A stretch of DNA of 13,993 bases from Clostridium sp. UBA6758 (GCA_002453475.1 DKGY01000090.1:60333-74325); one strand, 5' to 3'. Counted from the first letter of the stretch, positions 6,899-13,363 are shown. Numbers and translations are program-made. Notes: a model not told the origin generated them from the letters alone.

Positions 6899-7012
6899 CT
6901 ATTCTTTTTCCTTAGGAGATTTAATTCCTGCCTTTGAAGATATATGATCTTTTACATTTCCAGTCTTAGGATTACTTGGAGTATGTTCATGCTTTTTATG
7001 ATTTTTAGCCAT
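6899..7012 (-). CDS. 37-residue basic protein, probable forespore-expressed small protein
   Basis: A small gene whose product starts MAKNHKKHEHTPSNPKTGNV and ends GIKSPKEKE. It is rich in lysine, histidine and asparagine, and has no membrane segment or cysteine. A GGGAGGT Shine-Dalgarno precedes the ATG. Directly upstream is a sigma-G-type promoter (separate entry). Size, basic composition and promoter resemble the minor small acid-soluble spore proteins, but the sequence matches none that I recognise. The gene converges with the reductase gene, with an 18-bp hairpin between them. Coding is likely; the spore role is an inference. Confidence 0.7.
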   Translation of the reverse strand: MAKNHKKHEHTPSNPKTGNVKDHISSKAGIKSPKEKE

Positions 7013-7047
7013 TTTTAATACCTCCCATATAATTTTATTGTCAATAT

Positions 7048-7076
7048 TATTATGTGTCCCAACATTCAATATATAC
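7048..7076 (-). promoter_or_regulatory. sigma-G-like forespore promoter
   Basis: On the minus strand GTATA (complement of 7072-7076), a 17-base spacer and CATAATA (complement of 7048-7054) match the B. subtilis sigma-G pattern (GHATR, 17-18 bases, CATNHTA). The start point would fall about 30 bases before the 37-codon gene. Expression late in the forespore is therefore expected. Confidence 0.6.
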
Positions 7077-7199
7077 CTCTAATAAAATGGTAATGTTTCT
7101 TTCTAAGGAATCTAATCCTTTACTTTCCTTAATAATTTCTTACTTTAAGGACAAAATAATTGTGTAGTTATCCTTTATATAATTTAAGGAGGTGTTTTT

Positions 7200-7367
7200 A
7201 TGGTTGATAATAATAAAAGTCGTCTTAAAGATCAAAAAAGAAGTCAAGCTGAACTAAGAAAAATGTATCCTAAGGATGGTGCAGATGTAGGAATAATAGA
7301 TGGAGTTAAAATAGGTTCCTACGCTAATAGCAAAGATCATTCTGAGAAGGATGAAATAACTTATTAA
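7200..7367 (+). CDS. 55-residue hydrophilic protein of unknown function
   Basis: A small gene with a near-perfect AAGGAGGTG Shine-Dalgarno (7186-7194), tandem stop codons TAATAA and a strong terminator 3 bases after the first stop. The product begins MVDNNKSRLKDQKRSQAELR and continues with KMYPKDGADVGIIDGVKIGS. It is charged, with a probable N-terminal helix and no cysteine or membrane segment. I do not recognise the family. A TATAAT at 7178-7183 is too close to the Shine-Dalgarno to be its -10, so the promoter is unresolved. It diverges from the 37-codon gene with 187 bases between starts. The complete expression signals make it a real gene. Confidence 0.75.
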   Translation: MVDNNKSRLKDQKRSQAELRKMYPKDGADVGIIDGVKIGSYANSKDHSEKDEITY

Positions 7368-7369
7368 TA

Positions 7370-7407
7370 AAAAATCAGGAAATTTTAAATAATTTCCTGA
7401 TTTTTTT
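7370..7407 (+). terminator. intrinsic terminator of the 55-codon gene
   Basis: AAAAATCAGGAAATT (7370-7384) pairs perfectly with 7391-7405 around a 6-base loop, and the T run continues to 7407. The reverse strand also has a T run, so it may act in both directions and serve the minus-strand transporter gene ending at 7476. Confidence 0.9.
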
Positions 7408-7475
7408 ACTATCAATAATTTAGTTTCTAATTAAATTTATTTTATAATATAATAATTGCATTTATACATTATTAC

Positions 7476-8933
7476 TTAAAATGGAGTTATTGTGCCATTA
7501 AAAATAAGAATTAAAGATAATACAGCCATAGCAACTATTATTCCAAGGATAACTTTATCCTTCACAGTTTCAAAACTTTTTTCCCCTTTTTCCTTTTTAG
7601 CTTTCATATATACTAATGTACCTGGAGCATATAAAATGGCTGTTATTAGTAATCCAGTAAGTCCACTAGCATAGATTAGCCAACATCCATATATAGTTCC
7701 AAGAATTCCTATAAATCTAGCCATATTTATAGTTTTAGCATTTTCTCCTACAAATCCATCCTTTCGAAATGCAATTAATAAATAGTACATTGCACTTAAA
7801 AGGTATGGAATCATAATCATACTAGCTGAAATTGTATAGAATATTTGATAGGTTGATTCATTTAAATAAGTTATTATAAGGAATAATTGAATTATTCCAT
7901 TTGTTAAAAATAGTGCATTTATAGGAGCTCCATTTTTATTCTCCTTAGCAAAAGACTTAGAAAACACTCCATTTTTAGCTGCTAAATAAGGACACTCTGA
8001 AGCTATTATTGTATATCCTAAAGTAGCTCCAGCAAGAGATATAATTACTCCTATATTTACAAGAGCTGCTCCCCAAGGTCCAACTACACTTGATAATATA
8101 GCTGCCATAGGTGGATTACCTAGTTCTGCAAGTTCTGCCCTTGGCATAACTCCCATACTAAGCATAGATACCATTATATAAATTGCTATTACAGCTAAAA
8201 ATGCTGTTATTGTAGCTTTTCCAACATCTTTAGAACGTTTAGCTCTTCCTGAAATAACTACTGCTCCTTCAATACCTATAAAAGCCCATACTGTAGTTCC
8301 AGAAGTTGCCTTAACTTGCTCTATAAAGGATAAGCCTCCCGGTTCTCCCCAGAAATTAGCCATAAATATAGCTGGATCAAAGGCTCTTATAAACATTACT
8401 GCAACTATAAACACAAGGATAGGAATAACCTTACTGATAGTTACTACTAAATTTATACCAGCTGCCTCTTTTACACCTCTTAATACCAAATAATTCATAA
8501 ACCAAATAACTAATGATGCACATACTATAGACCACAGATTATTACCAGTCCCGAATATAGGTATAAAGTAAGCTATAGCTGCAAATAGTAAAGTTGCATA
8601 GGATACATTGGCAAGTAGTGCACTTATCCAATATCCCCAGGCAGAGTTAAAACCTACATAATCTCCCCAACCTTCATTAGCATAGCTATATATTCCTCCT
8701 GTTAAGTGAGGCTTAATTTTATTTAATCCAAAAAAACACATAGTAAGAGCTAGCATACCTATTCCACAAATTATCCATCCTACTATTACAGCGGCAGTAT
8801 TTGCCCCATTTGCTGCCATATCCCCTGCTAAGCTAAATACTCCTCCACCTATAGTTGCACCTATAGCAACAGCTGCAAGTCTTGCATATCCTAAGCCAGT
8901 TGATTTATCTTTTAAATTGGTGTTATTCACCAT
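7476..8933 (-). CDS. basic amino acid/polyamine antiporter (APC superfamily, ArcD-like)
   Basis: A 485-residue carrier with about 12 membrane segments. The first helix holds AIGATIGGGVFSLAGDMAAN (about 22-41), the unwound substrate-binding segment of APC carriers. WAFIGIEGAVVISGRAKRSK is the sixth-helix signature of the basic amino acid/polyamine antiporter group, which includes arginine-ornithine exchangers. The start ATG has an AGGGGG Shine-Dalgarno 7 bases upstream. The gene follows the dimethylargininase-type gene by 21 bases, so the two form an operon. The likely cargo is arginine, a methylated arginine, or citrulline/ornithine exchange. The family is firm; the substrate is inferred from the neighbour. 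Confidence 0.9.
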   Translation of the reverse strand: MVNNTNLKDKSTGLGYARLAAVAIGATIGGGVFSLAGDMAANGANTAAVIVGWIICGIGMLALTMCFFGLNKIKPHLTGGIYSYANEGWGDYVGFNSAWGYWISALLANVSYATLLFAAIAYFIPIFGTGNNLWSIVCASLVIWFMNYLVLRGVKEAAGINLVVTISKVIPILVFIVAVMFIRAFDPAIFMANFWGEPGGLSFIEQVKATSGTTVWAFIGIEGAVVISGRAKRSKDVGKATITAFLAVIAIYIMVSMLSMGVMPRAELAELGNPPMAAILSSVVGPWGAALVNIGVIISLAGATLGYTIIASECPYLAAKNGVFSKSFAKENKNGAPINALFLTNGIIQLFLIITYLNESTYQIFYTISASMIMIPYLLSAMYYLLIAFRKDGFVGENAKTINMARFIGILGTIYGCWLIYASGLTGLLITAILYAPGTLVYMKAKKEKGEKSFETVKDKVILGIIVAMAVLSLILIFNGTITPF

Positions 8934-8954
8934 ATAAAATCCCCCTATTATTAA

Positions 8955-9722
8955 TTAAAACCTAAGTGATAAGCAGCTTAATCCACCATCAATTTTTCTA
9001 TATTCAGAAGTGTCTACTTCTTTAACTTCATATCCCACATCTTCTATAGCTTTTTTAGTTGTTGGATAACCTGCTGGAACGATAGCTATATCATTTACCC
9101 AAATGCAGTTAGCAGAATAACTTTCCTCATCATTAATTATGATCTTATTAAAATCTTTAAATATTGGACTAGTAACAAATTCTCCAGCTACAAGTAAATT
9201 ATTATTCTCTATATAAGAAAGTCCAGTTTTAAGGTGTAACACTTCTTTCAAAGGTACAACTGAACCATCTAAACCATATTTTCTAAGTATATCAATAATT
9301 TGTTTCGCACCTTCTTCATTAGTTCTAGCGGAAAGTCCAATATAAAAATGATCTCCTACCATCATTATGTCTCCTGCTTCAACAGTACCTGGCTCTTTAA
9401 TATATTCAATATTTTCATAGAACTTCTCTAAAGCTTCCTGCATGTCCCTTTGGAGAATTTCATTTCTTCTACTTAATGCACCAGGACGTGTAACAATTGC
9501 ACATTTTCTTGTACAAAGTGCAACATCCTCTACAAAACAGGAATCAGGAAATTCTTCATTTGCTTCTAATACTGTTACATTTACGCCACATTCTCTGAGT
9601 GTTTCAATATACTTATCATGCTGTTTTAATGCCAATTCATAATCAGGCTTTCCTAGATTAGATGTAGTTATCCCCTCTACTAGACCTTTGCATGGTCTTC
9701 TTACAATTATATTTTTAAACAT
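8955..9722 (-). CDS. dimethylargininase-type guanidino hydrolase (DDAH family)
   Basis: A 255-residue member of the guanidino-modifying (amidinotransferase-fold) superfamily. DDAH converts methylated arginines to citrulline plus methylamine or dimethylamine. Visible motifs are PDSCFVEDVA (60-69) for substrate binding, GTVEAGD with Glu115, LHLKTG with His163, and GGLSCLSLRF with nucleophile Cys250 six residues from the end. Length and residue spacing closely match the Pseudomonas aeruginosa enzyme (254 residues; Cys249, His162, Glu114). ATG 9722 is chosen because AGGGGG lies 7 bases upstream; the in-frame ATG at 9761 has no Shine-Dalgarno and would add 13 residues foreign to the family. It heads an operon with the antiporter. 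Arginine deiminase or another hydrolase activity remains possible. Confidence 0.88.
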   Translation of the reverse strand: MFKNIIVRRPCKGLVEGITTSNLGKPDYELALKQHDKYIETLRECGVNVTVLEANEEFPDSCFVEDVALCTRKCAIVTRPGALSRRNEILQRDMQEALEKFYENIEYIKEPGTVEAGDIMMVGDHFYIGLSARTNEEGAKQIIDILRKYGLDGSVVPLKEVLHLKTGLSYIENNNLLVAGEFVTSPIFKDFNKIIINDEESYSANCIWVNDIAIVPAGYPTTKKAIEDVGYEVKEVDTSEYRKIDGGLSCLSLRF

Positions 9723-9744
9723 CTCGATTCCCCCTATACACTTT

Positions 9745-9770
9745 ATTTCTATATACTTCATTTCTATATA
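9745..9770. repeat. 11-bp tandem direct repeat upstream of the hydrolase gene
   Basis: ATTTCTATATA occurs at 9745-9755 and 9760-9770, a period of 15 bases. It lies 23-48 bases upstream of the start at 9722, in the region where a promoter is expected. No clear -35/-10 pair could be assigned. It may be a regulator site or simple AT-rich duplication. Confidence 0.35.
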
Positions 9771-9808
9771 AAAATATGAACCTTGTTACATTTATATTCT
9801 TTAATTAT

Positions 9809-9856
9809 ATAAAAAAACTATATAGCTTTAGAAATTTTTTCTATGCCATATAGTTT
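9809..9856 (-). terminator. intrinsic terminator of the AI-2E family permease gene
   Basis: On the minus strand a 12-pair stem (9845-9856 with 9815-9826, one G-T) carries an upper 6-pair stem (TAGAAA with TTTCTA) and ends in seven T residues (complement of 9811-9817). It lies 64 bases after the stop at 9920 and insulates the hydrolase operon. Confidence 0.85.
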
Positions 9857-9919
9857 ATTAACTTTAATTATATACTATAACTAATTTGAATTTTTAATCT
9901 GACTTAACCATTATATATA

Positions 9920-11002
9920 CTATTGTGATTCTCTGTACTGATACTTTTCAATTACCTTATCCACGTATATCTTTATAACTCCCATAATTGGTACTGATAA
10001 AATCATTCCTATTATGCCAAAAAATCCTCCACCAATAGTTACTGCAAGAAGGGTAAGTATTGGACTAAGACCCAATCTACCACCAACAAACTTAGGCTCA
10101 ATAATGTTACCTTCAATTTGTTGAAGAATCACTAAAAATACTAAAGAACCCATTGCCACAGAAGGCTTGTAGAATATGTTAATTAGCACTGCCGGTACCA
10201 TTCCTATAATAGGTCCAAAGTAAGGTATCATATTAGTTATACCACATATAATTCCAAGTAATGATGCATATTTAGACCCTATCAGTGATAATCCAATAAA
10301 GCTTACTAGTCCTACAAAGAAAGAATCTATAGATTTAGCTACAATATAAGTTCCCACATTAGAATTAAAGGTTTTGCATACATCAATAACTAAGCTTGCT
10401 CTTTCTTTTTTTAAAATTATATTAATAACCTTCTTAAAGTAATTTAATATATTCTCTTTATCTATAATAACGTAAATAGATATTATTAACCCTAAAACTA
10501 CATTTACAATTAAAGTAGTTAAAGATACAGTAGTGCTTAGTATATAGTCTAATATAAATTTAGCAAACTCGCCGAATTGAGGAATTATAGAAAGTAACAC
10601 TTCTTGAATTTTAGTCATATAAGTACTTTCAATTCCACTTGCAATACTTAAAATCCATGTTTCTACTTCTTTTGAGTATTCCGGAATTTGATTTATTATC
10701 TCTATAATACTATTTGTAATAGACGGTACTATCATTATTATAAATATAACAATACTGCTTATCGCTACTCCATAAATTATAAGTATGGTTATCCACCTTT
10801 TACTTTTTAACTTTTTCTCCATAAAATCTACTAACGGAGATAATATATAGGCCAGAATCATTCCTATGAAAAAAGGAGTTAATAGAGATAATAATTTAGA
10901 AATTATCCCCCAAAAATAACTATAATTGTCCACAAATCGAATTAAAATATATGATATAAGAAAGGTAATAATTAATCCTGTATAAAATTTTATATTCTTC
11001 AA
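9920..11002 (-). CDS. AI-2E family (PerM/YtvI-like) permease, TTG start
   Basis: A 360-residue membrane protein with about 8 membrane segments. Family hallmarks are PFFIGMILAYILSPLVDFME (about 43-62), NMIPYFGPIIGMVPAVLINI in the second half, and QQIEGNIIEPKFVGGRLGLS followed by the closing glycine-rich helix. Members export small molecules or exchange ions; a Bacillus group is sporulation-linked (YtvI) and another exports autoinducer-2. The start is TTG at 11000-11002 with AAGGA 9 bases upstream. No in-frame ATG lies before it, because a stop follows within five codons upstream. It is transcribed alone, with its own promoter and terminator. The substrate cannot be told from sequence. Confidence 0.9.
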   Translation of the reverse strand: MKNIKFYTGLIITFLISYILIRFVDNYSYFWGIISKLLSLLTPFFIGMILAYILSPLVDFMEKKLKSKRWITILIIYGVAISSIVIFIIMIVPSITNSIIEIINQIPEYSKEVETWILSIASGIESTYMTKIQEVLLSIIPQFGEFAKFILDYILSTTVSLTTLIVNVVLGLIISIYVIIDKENILNYFKKVINIILKKERASLVIDVCKTFNSNVGTYIVAKSIDSFFVGLVSFIGLSLIGSKYASLLGIICGITNMIPYFGPIIGMVPAVLINIFYKPSVAMGSLVFLVILQQIEGNIIEPKFVGGRLGLSPILTLLAVTIGGGFFGIIGMILSVPIMGVIKIYVDKVIEKYQYRESQ

Positions 11003-11033
11003 TAAAACACATCCTTATTACTTAATAGCATTT

Positions 11034-11063
11034 ATAATACCATAGACTTCTAATTAACTTCAA
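11034..11063 (-). promoter_or_regulatory. promoter of the AI-2E family permease gene
   Basis: On the minus strand TTGAAG (complement of 11058-11063), an 18-base spacer and TATTAT (complement of 11034-11039) form a plausible sigma-A promoter, about 30 bases before the TTG start. Confidence 0.5.
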
Positions 11064-11191
11064 TAAAATTTACTTTTTTCTTATTTTAACTTGAAATTTA
11101 TTGTAAAAAATCTCTCATTTTGGGTATTAATATTATAAGTTTAAAAGATGTAAAAGAGCATAATAAACACTTAAAATAAGGATGTATTAGC

Positions 11192-11233
11192 TAAAATTTT
11201 CCCTATATAACTAGTTATATAGGGAAAATTTTA
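11192..11233. repeat. perfect 42-bp palindrome
   Basis: Bases 11192-11212 are exactly complementary to 11213-11233, with ACTAGT at the centre. As RNA it forms a 19-pair stem with a CTAG loop, with T runs in both orientations because TAAAATTTT and its complement end the arms. It could be a bidirectional terminator, though no clear gene ends beside it, or a mobile-element-derived palindrome. Confidence 0.8.
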
Positions 11234-11263
11234 ACTATATAACTATTTAACTAGTTGTTCTGC

Positions 11264-11311
11264 CTATGCAGATTCCATGGGTTTTTGTATTGGGATGTTA
11301 TGATTTTTCAT
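11264..11311 (-). CDS. possible 15-residue peptide gene or broken small gene
   Basis: An AGGAGG Shine-Dalgarno (complement of 11317-11322) lies 5 bases before an ATG that encodes MKNHNIPIQKPMESA and then a TAG stop. The frame continues after the TAG with AEQLVK and a second stop, so a single CAG-to-TAG change could have shortened a 22-residue peptide. The 42-bp palindrome follows as a possible terminator. No promoter was identified. No known peptide family is recognised. Confidence 0.3.
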   Translation of the reverse strand: MKNHNIPIQKPMESA

Positions 11312-11755
11312 AGCTTCCTCCTAATAGCTTTGCTCTAAGAACTAAAATTAGTCCTATCAACACTTTTCACATGAAAGAACACAAAAATGCCTGCTTAACA
11401 GATGATAACATGTTATACTCAGAATTTTAATAAACTTGAATATAATGATCTTTTTTAAATGATGTGGAAATATGATTCATCTAGATATATTATAAAGAAT
11501 AATGATAGCTGTATTAATGAAGAAAGTAATATCTCGTTACTACACTGATTTTATATTATGCATTATAATTTTTACAGAGCATCAATAGAAATCCAAAGTT
11601 GCCTTCATAATTTCTTTGTAAGTAAATTTACCATTACATTTTTTAATCATAAATTACCTTCTCAATTTTCTCTGAACTAGTTAACATGTGATATATTAAT
11701 TATACTTATTAAAGAGTGTTTAATTTTTAATTTGTAAGCCTAAAATAAAAATTCC

Positions 11756-12007
11756 TTAAATTTTTCTCATATAATTTTTTAGTTCCTCTACATCCTTTCT
11801 TAGATCTTCTACATCTTTTTTTACTTCATCTACTATCCTCAATTTATCGGTAAGGTGTGATATTACATCTTGATAGTTTTTTTCTCTTTCTTCTTGCTTC
11901 ACATCTCTTTTTTCTTGAGCTTTTAGTATATAAAACAATAAAAATATACTTAGTACAGCCCAAATACCTTGTGATAATGCTACCTTTAGAATTTCATTTT
12001 CCATCAT
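11756..12007 (-). CDS. BhlA/UviB family holin-like protein
   Basis: An 83-residue protein with one membrane segment (about 15-29). The family signature covers LKVALSQGIWAVLSIFLLFY and the following YILKAQEKRD. A charged, coiled-coil-prone tail (about 30-80) contains heptad-like VKKDVEDLRKDVEELKN. UviB is encoded beside bacteriocin BCN5 of Clostridium perfringens and BhlA is a Bacillus phage holin; both are thought to permeabilise the membrane for release of a bacteriocin or phage. The ATG directly follows the TAA of the sigma-like gene, and its AAGGAG Shine-Dalgarno lies inside the last codons of that gene, implying translational coupling. A second ATG follows at once. No bacteriocin or lysin gene is present nearby. 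The family call is good; the role is inferred. Confidence 0.85.
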   Translation of the reverse strand: MMENEILKVALSQGIWAVLSIFLLFYILKAQEKRDVKQEEREKNYQDVISHLTDKLRIVDEVKKDVEDLRKDVEELKNYMRKI

Positions 12008-12469
12008 TTATTTCACACTCCTTACTTGAGATATTTCTTTATTAGTAGGACTGTAATGATATTTTTCTAAGAGAACACATTTTTGCCTATTGCTTATAAT
12101 CTTTAGGTTTATAAGTTCATATATAAGAGTTTTATACTTAATGAACTTGAAATTATCTGATAATTCTGAAAATTTATTAGGCATTTTAACTTCTTTGAAT
12201 ATATAGATTTCATTTAACCTATAATATTCTCTAAATAAGGATTCCTTGATGTAATTTACTAATGCTCCGTCAGATAAGTTAAATATACTTGCTAATTGAA
12301 TTGAATAAATCATTTTTATGAAAAATATAATCAAGTCAGTTTTAACACAGTCATATCCTAGCTTCCTTAATAAGTTATTAATAGTAGGATCAAATTTAAT
12401 TAACAATGATTGCATACTATTCTTCTCATAAGATCTTGCTTTCTTTACTAGCGTCACTATTGATTCCAT
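12008..12469 (-). CDS. UviA-like group-5-type sigma factor, apparently truncated in region 4
   Basis: A 153-residue protein. Residues 3-60 resemble region 2 of clostridial TcdR/UviA-type sigma factors and of related small sigma-70-like proteins: FDPTINNLLRKLGYDCVKTDLIIFFIKMI. Residues 115-147 start a region 4 (LKIISNRQKCVLLEKYHYS, then NKEIS), but the chain stops at QVRSVK where the DNA-recognition helix should follow. That tail is encoded by the Shine-Dalgarno region of the next gene. The protein may therefore have lost -35 recognition. ATG 12469 is chosen because AAGGAGG lies 9 bases upstream; the in-frame ATG at 12478 directly abuts that Shine-Dalgarno. Pairing with a UviB-like gene mirrors uviA-uviB. 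An unrelated helix-turn-helix protein is the alternative. Confidence 0.65.
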   Translation of the reverse strand: MESIVTLVKKARSYEKNSMQSLLIKFDPTINNLLRKLGYDCVKTDLIIFFIKMIYSIQLASIFNLSDGALVNYIKESLFREYYRLNEIYIFKEVKMPNKFSELSDNFKFIKYKTLIYELINLKIISNRQKCVLLEKYHYSPTNKEISQVRSVK

Positions 12470-12497
12470 TACACACATCCTCCTTAATATTACTTAA

Positions 12498-12525
12498 TAA
12501 AATAGAGATGGTAATTTCATGTAAA
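12498..12525 (-). promoter_or_regulatory. possible promoter of the sigma/UviB pair
   Basis: On the minus strand TTTACA (complement of 12520-12525) is the -35 used by TcdR/BotR/UviA-type sigma factors. CTATTTTA (complement of 12498-12505) lies 14 bases on, with T-rich -10-like sequence at 17 bases (TTTTAT). Spacing to the best -10 is short, so the call is tentative. It would allow autoregulation if the sigma factor works. Confidence 0.35.
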
Positions 12526-12546
12526 AGACAACTGATGAAATTATCA
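12509..12546. repeat. 12-bp inverted repeat over the sigma/UviB promoter
   Basis: TGGTAATTTCAT (12509-12520) and ATGAAATTATCA (12535-12546) are inverted copies with 11 of 12 bases matching and a 14-base spacer. The spacer contains most of the TTTACA element. This is a typical layout for a dimeric repressor operator. Confidence 0.55.
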
Positions 12547-12852
12547 CTTTTAATATTTTGTTATAGTTTATGCTAGAATCAACAAGAATAAAACTAATAA
12601 AGCATGAAAGGGAATAAAAATAGCATGAAATTCATTAAGAATATCTTATATACTATTATATTATTTTATTGCATAATAAATGTATATTTATAAAATTAGA
12701 GGTATTGGTATTTGAGAATTTAAAACAATATTTACTGAAGGGATCTATAGTAGTACTAACTGAACCACCTAAGACACAGAGGGTTCATCCTAAATAAACC
12801 TCTCTGTTTAAATCCATACCAGTTTTATTTTTTGAATAAAATAATAAATATG
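12547..12852. other. intergenic stretch with short unexplained elements
   Basis: About 300 bases between the divergent sigma/UviB pair and the Xre operon. It contains two copies of AGCATGAAA (12601-12609 and 12622-12630), a 30-codon plus-strand reading frame at 12705-12797 (separate entry) and an imperfect 10-pair hairpin (12776-12785 with 12797-12807, one bulged base) at the end of that frame. No other feature is seen. Confidence 0.4.
12705..12797 (+). pseudogene. possible small gene or gene remnant of 30 codons
   Basis: The frame beginning TTG GTA TTT reads VFENLKQYLLKGSIVVLTEP and then PKTQRVHPK before TAA, a protein-like composition. AGAGG lies only 2 bases before the TTG, too close for good initiation, and no ATG occurs in frame. 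A hairpin overlaps the stop codon. It may be the 3' end of a lost gene. The family is not recognised. Confidence 0.25.
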
Positions 12853-12881
12853 TTGACATCTATTTATAAATCATATATTAT
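12853..12881 (+). promoter_or_regulatory. strong sigma-A promoter of the Xre operon
   Basis: TTGACA (12853-12858), a 17-base spacer and TATTAT (12876-12881) are near consensus. Transcription would start about 60 bases before the first gene, within the operator array. Confidence 0.88.
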
Positions 12882-12925
12882 GAAGTTAACTTCACATGAA
12901 ATAAACTTCACATGAAGTTAAGTTC
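12882..12925. promoter_or_regulatory. operator array of GAAGTT/AACTTC half-sites
   Basis: Directly after the -10 lie a perfect 12-bp palindrome GAAGTTAACTTC (12882-12893) and a second inverted pair AACTTC (12904-12909) / GAAGTT (12914-12919). AACTTCACATGAA is repeated exactly at 12888-12900 and 12904-12916, a period of 16 bases. The likely ligand is the small Xre protein encoded two genes downstream, giving autorepression. Confidence 0.7.
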
Positions 12926-12947
12926 ATAATAGTTAGGAGTGATTTAT

Positions 12948-13349
12948 TTGGGAAATAAATTTATACCACGTATTCTAGTATCACTAATGCTTATTCTAAT
13001 GGGTGGTATTGAAATAATATTCAATACATCACTAGGATTCAATTTGGGATATTTAAATATATTCATAGGTGGAATACTTTTGATAATTTCTATTGTCTCT
13101 TATATTAAATATAGGAGTAATAAAAAAGATATAGACAAGGAACTATCAAAAGACTATGACGAAAGAGATGATTTAATAGATGGGAAAGTTGCTAAATTCA
13201 CTTTAAGGATTTTAATATTTGTGATTTTAATTATTATGTTCCTTTCTAATTGGATTATGATTCAAACAAATGCTGCTTTGTTTACTATTTTGGTATCTCT
13301 TATGGTTACTGAATTTTTATCTAGAAAATATTATAACCATGCCATCTAA
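12948..13349 (+). CDS. DUF2178-like four-helix membrane protein, TTG start
   Basis: A 133-residue membrane protein with two hydrophobic pairs (about 8-26, 34-53, 84-103, 106-123). A cytoplasmic loop between them carries YDERDDLIDGKVAKFTLR (about 70-87). The DERD-x-x-I motif followed by a hydrophobic hairpin is characteristic of a family (DUF2178-like) usually encoded next to a tiny Xre regulator, as here. TTG 12948 is preferred because AGGAG lies 8 bases upstream and the leader TTAGGAGTGATTTA is identical to that before the next gene; the in-frame GTG at 12939 lies inside the Shine-Dalgarno. First gene of a three-gene operon. Function unknown; the pairing suggests that the membrane protein senses something or controls the regulator. 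Confidence 0.78.
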   Translation: MGNKFIPRILVSLMLILMGGIEIIFNTSLGFNLGYLNIFIGGILLIISIVSYIKYRSNKKDIDKELSKDYDERDDLIDGKVAKFTLRILIFVILIIMFLSNWIMIQTNAALFTILVSLMVTEFLSRKYYNHAI

Positions 13350-13363
13350 TTAGGAGTGATTTA

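Larger units (their letters stand above)
11064..11755. other. non-coding stretch of about 690 bases
   Basis: No open frame of useful length with a ribosome binding site was found on either strand. It contains the 42-bp palindrome (11192-11233) and a 15-codon minus-strand ORF with a strong Shine-Dalgarno (11264-11311). A second 15-codon ORF at 11605-11652 is considered chance. Between 11340 and 11580 I see only short AT-rich sequence without clear structure. The stretch may be decayed DNA next to the sigma/UviB-like pair. Confidence 0.5.

Noticed and set aside
7178..7183. TATAAT before the 55-codon gene as its -10
   Set aside because: Only 2 bases separate it from the Shine-Dalgarno, so the mRNA would start inside the ribosome binding site; no -35 at a suitable distance.
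9723..9761. Longer start (ATG 9761) for the DDAH-type hydrolase
   Set aside because: No Shine-Dalgarno precedes it, and it adds 13 residues not seen in the family; ATG 9722 has AGGGGG and matches the known length.
11605..11652. Second 15-codon minus-strand ORF with a weak AGAAGG site
   Set aside because: It contains a run of eight A residues, has no recognisable sequence and no promoter or terminator; a frame change would be needed to extend it.
11554..11679. Plus-strand frame of about 40 codons in the gene-free stretch
   Set aside because: No Shine-Dalgarno, AT-driven composition and no recognisable motif.
11857..12045. Plus-strand frame opposite the UviB-like gene
   Set aside because: Antisense shadow without start signals.
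12470..12478. Upstream ATG for the sigma-like gene
   Set aside because: It touches the AAGGAGG Shine-Dalgarno with no spacing; ATG 12469 is correctly spaced.
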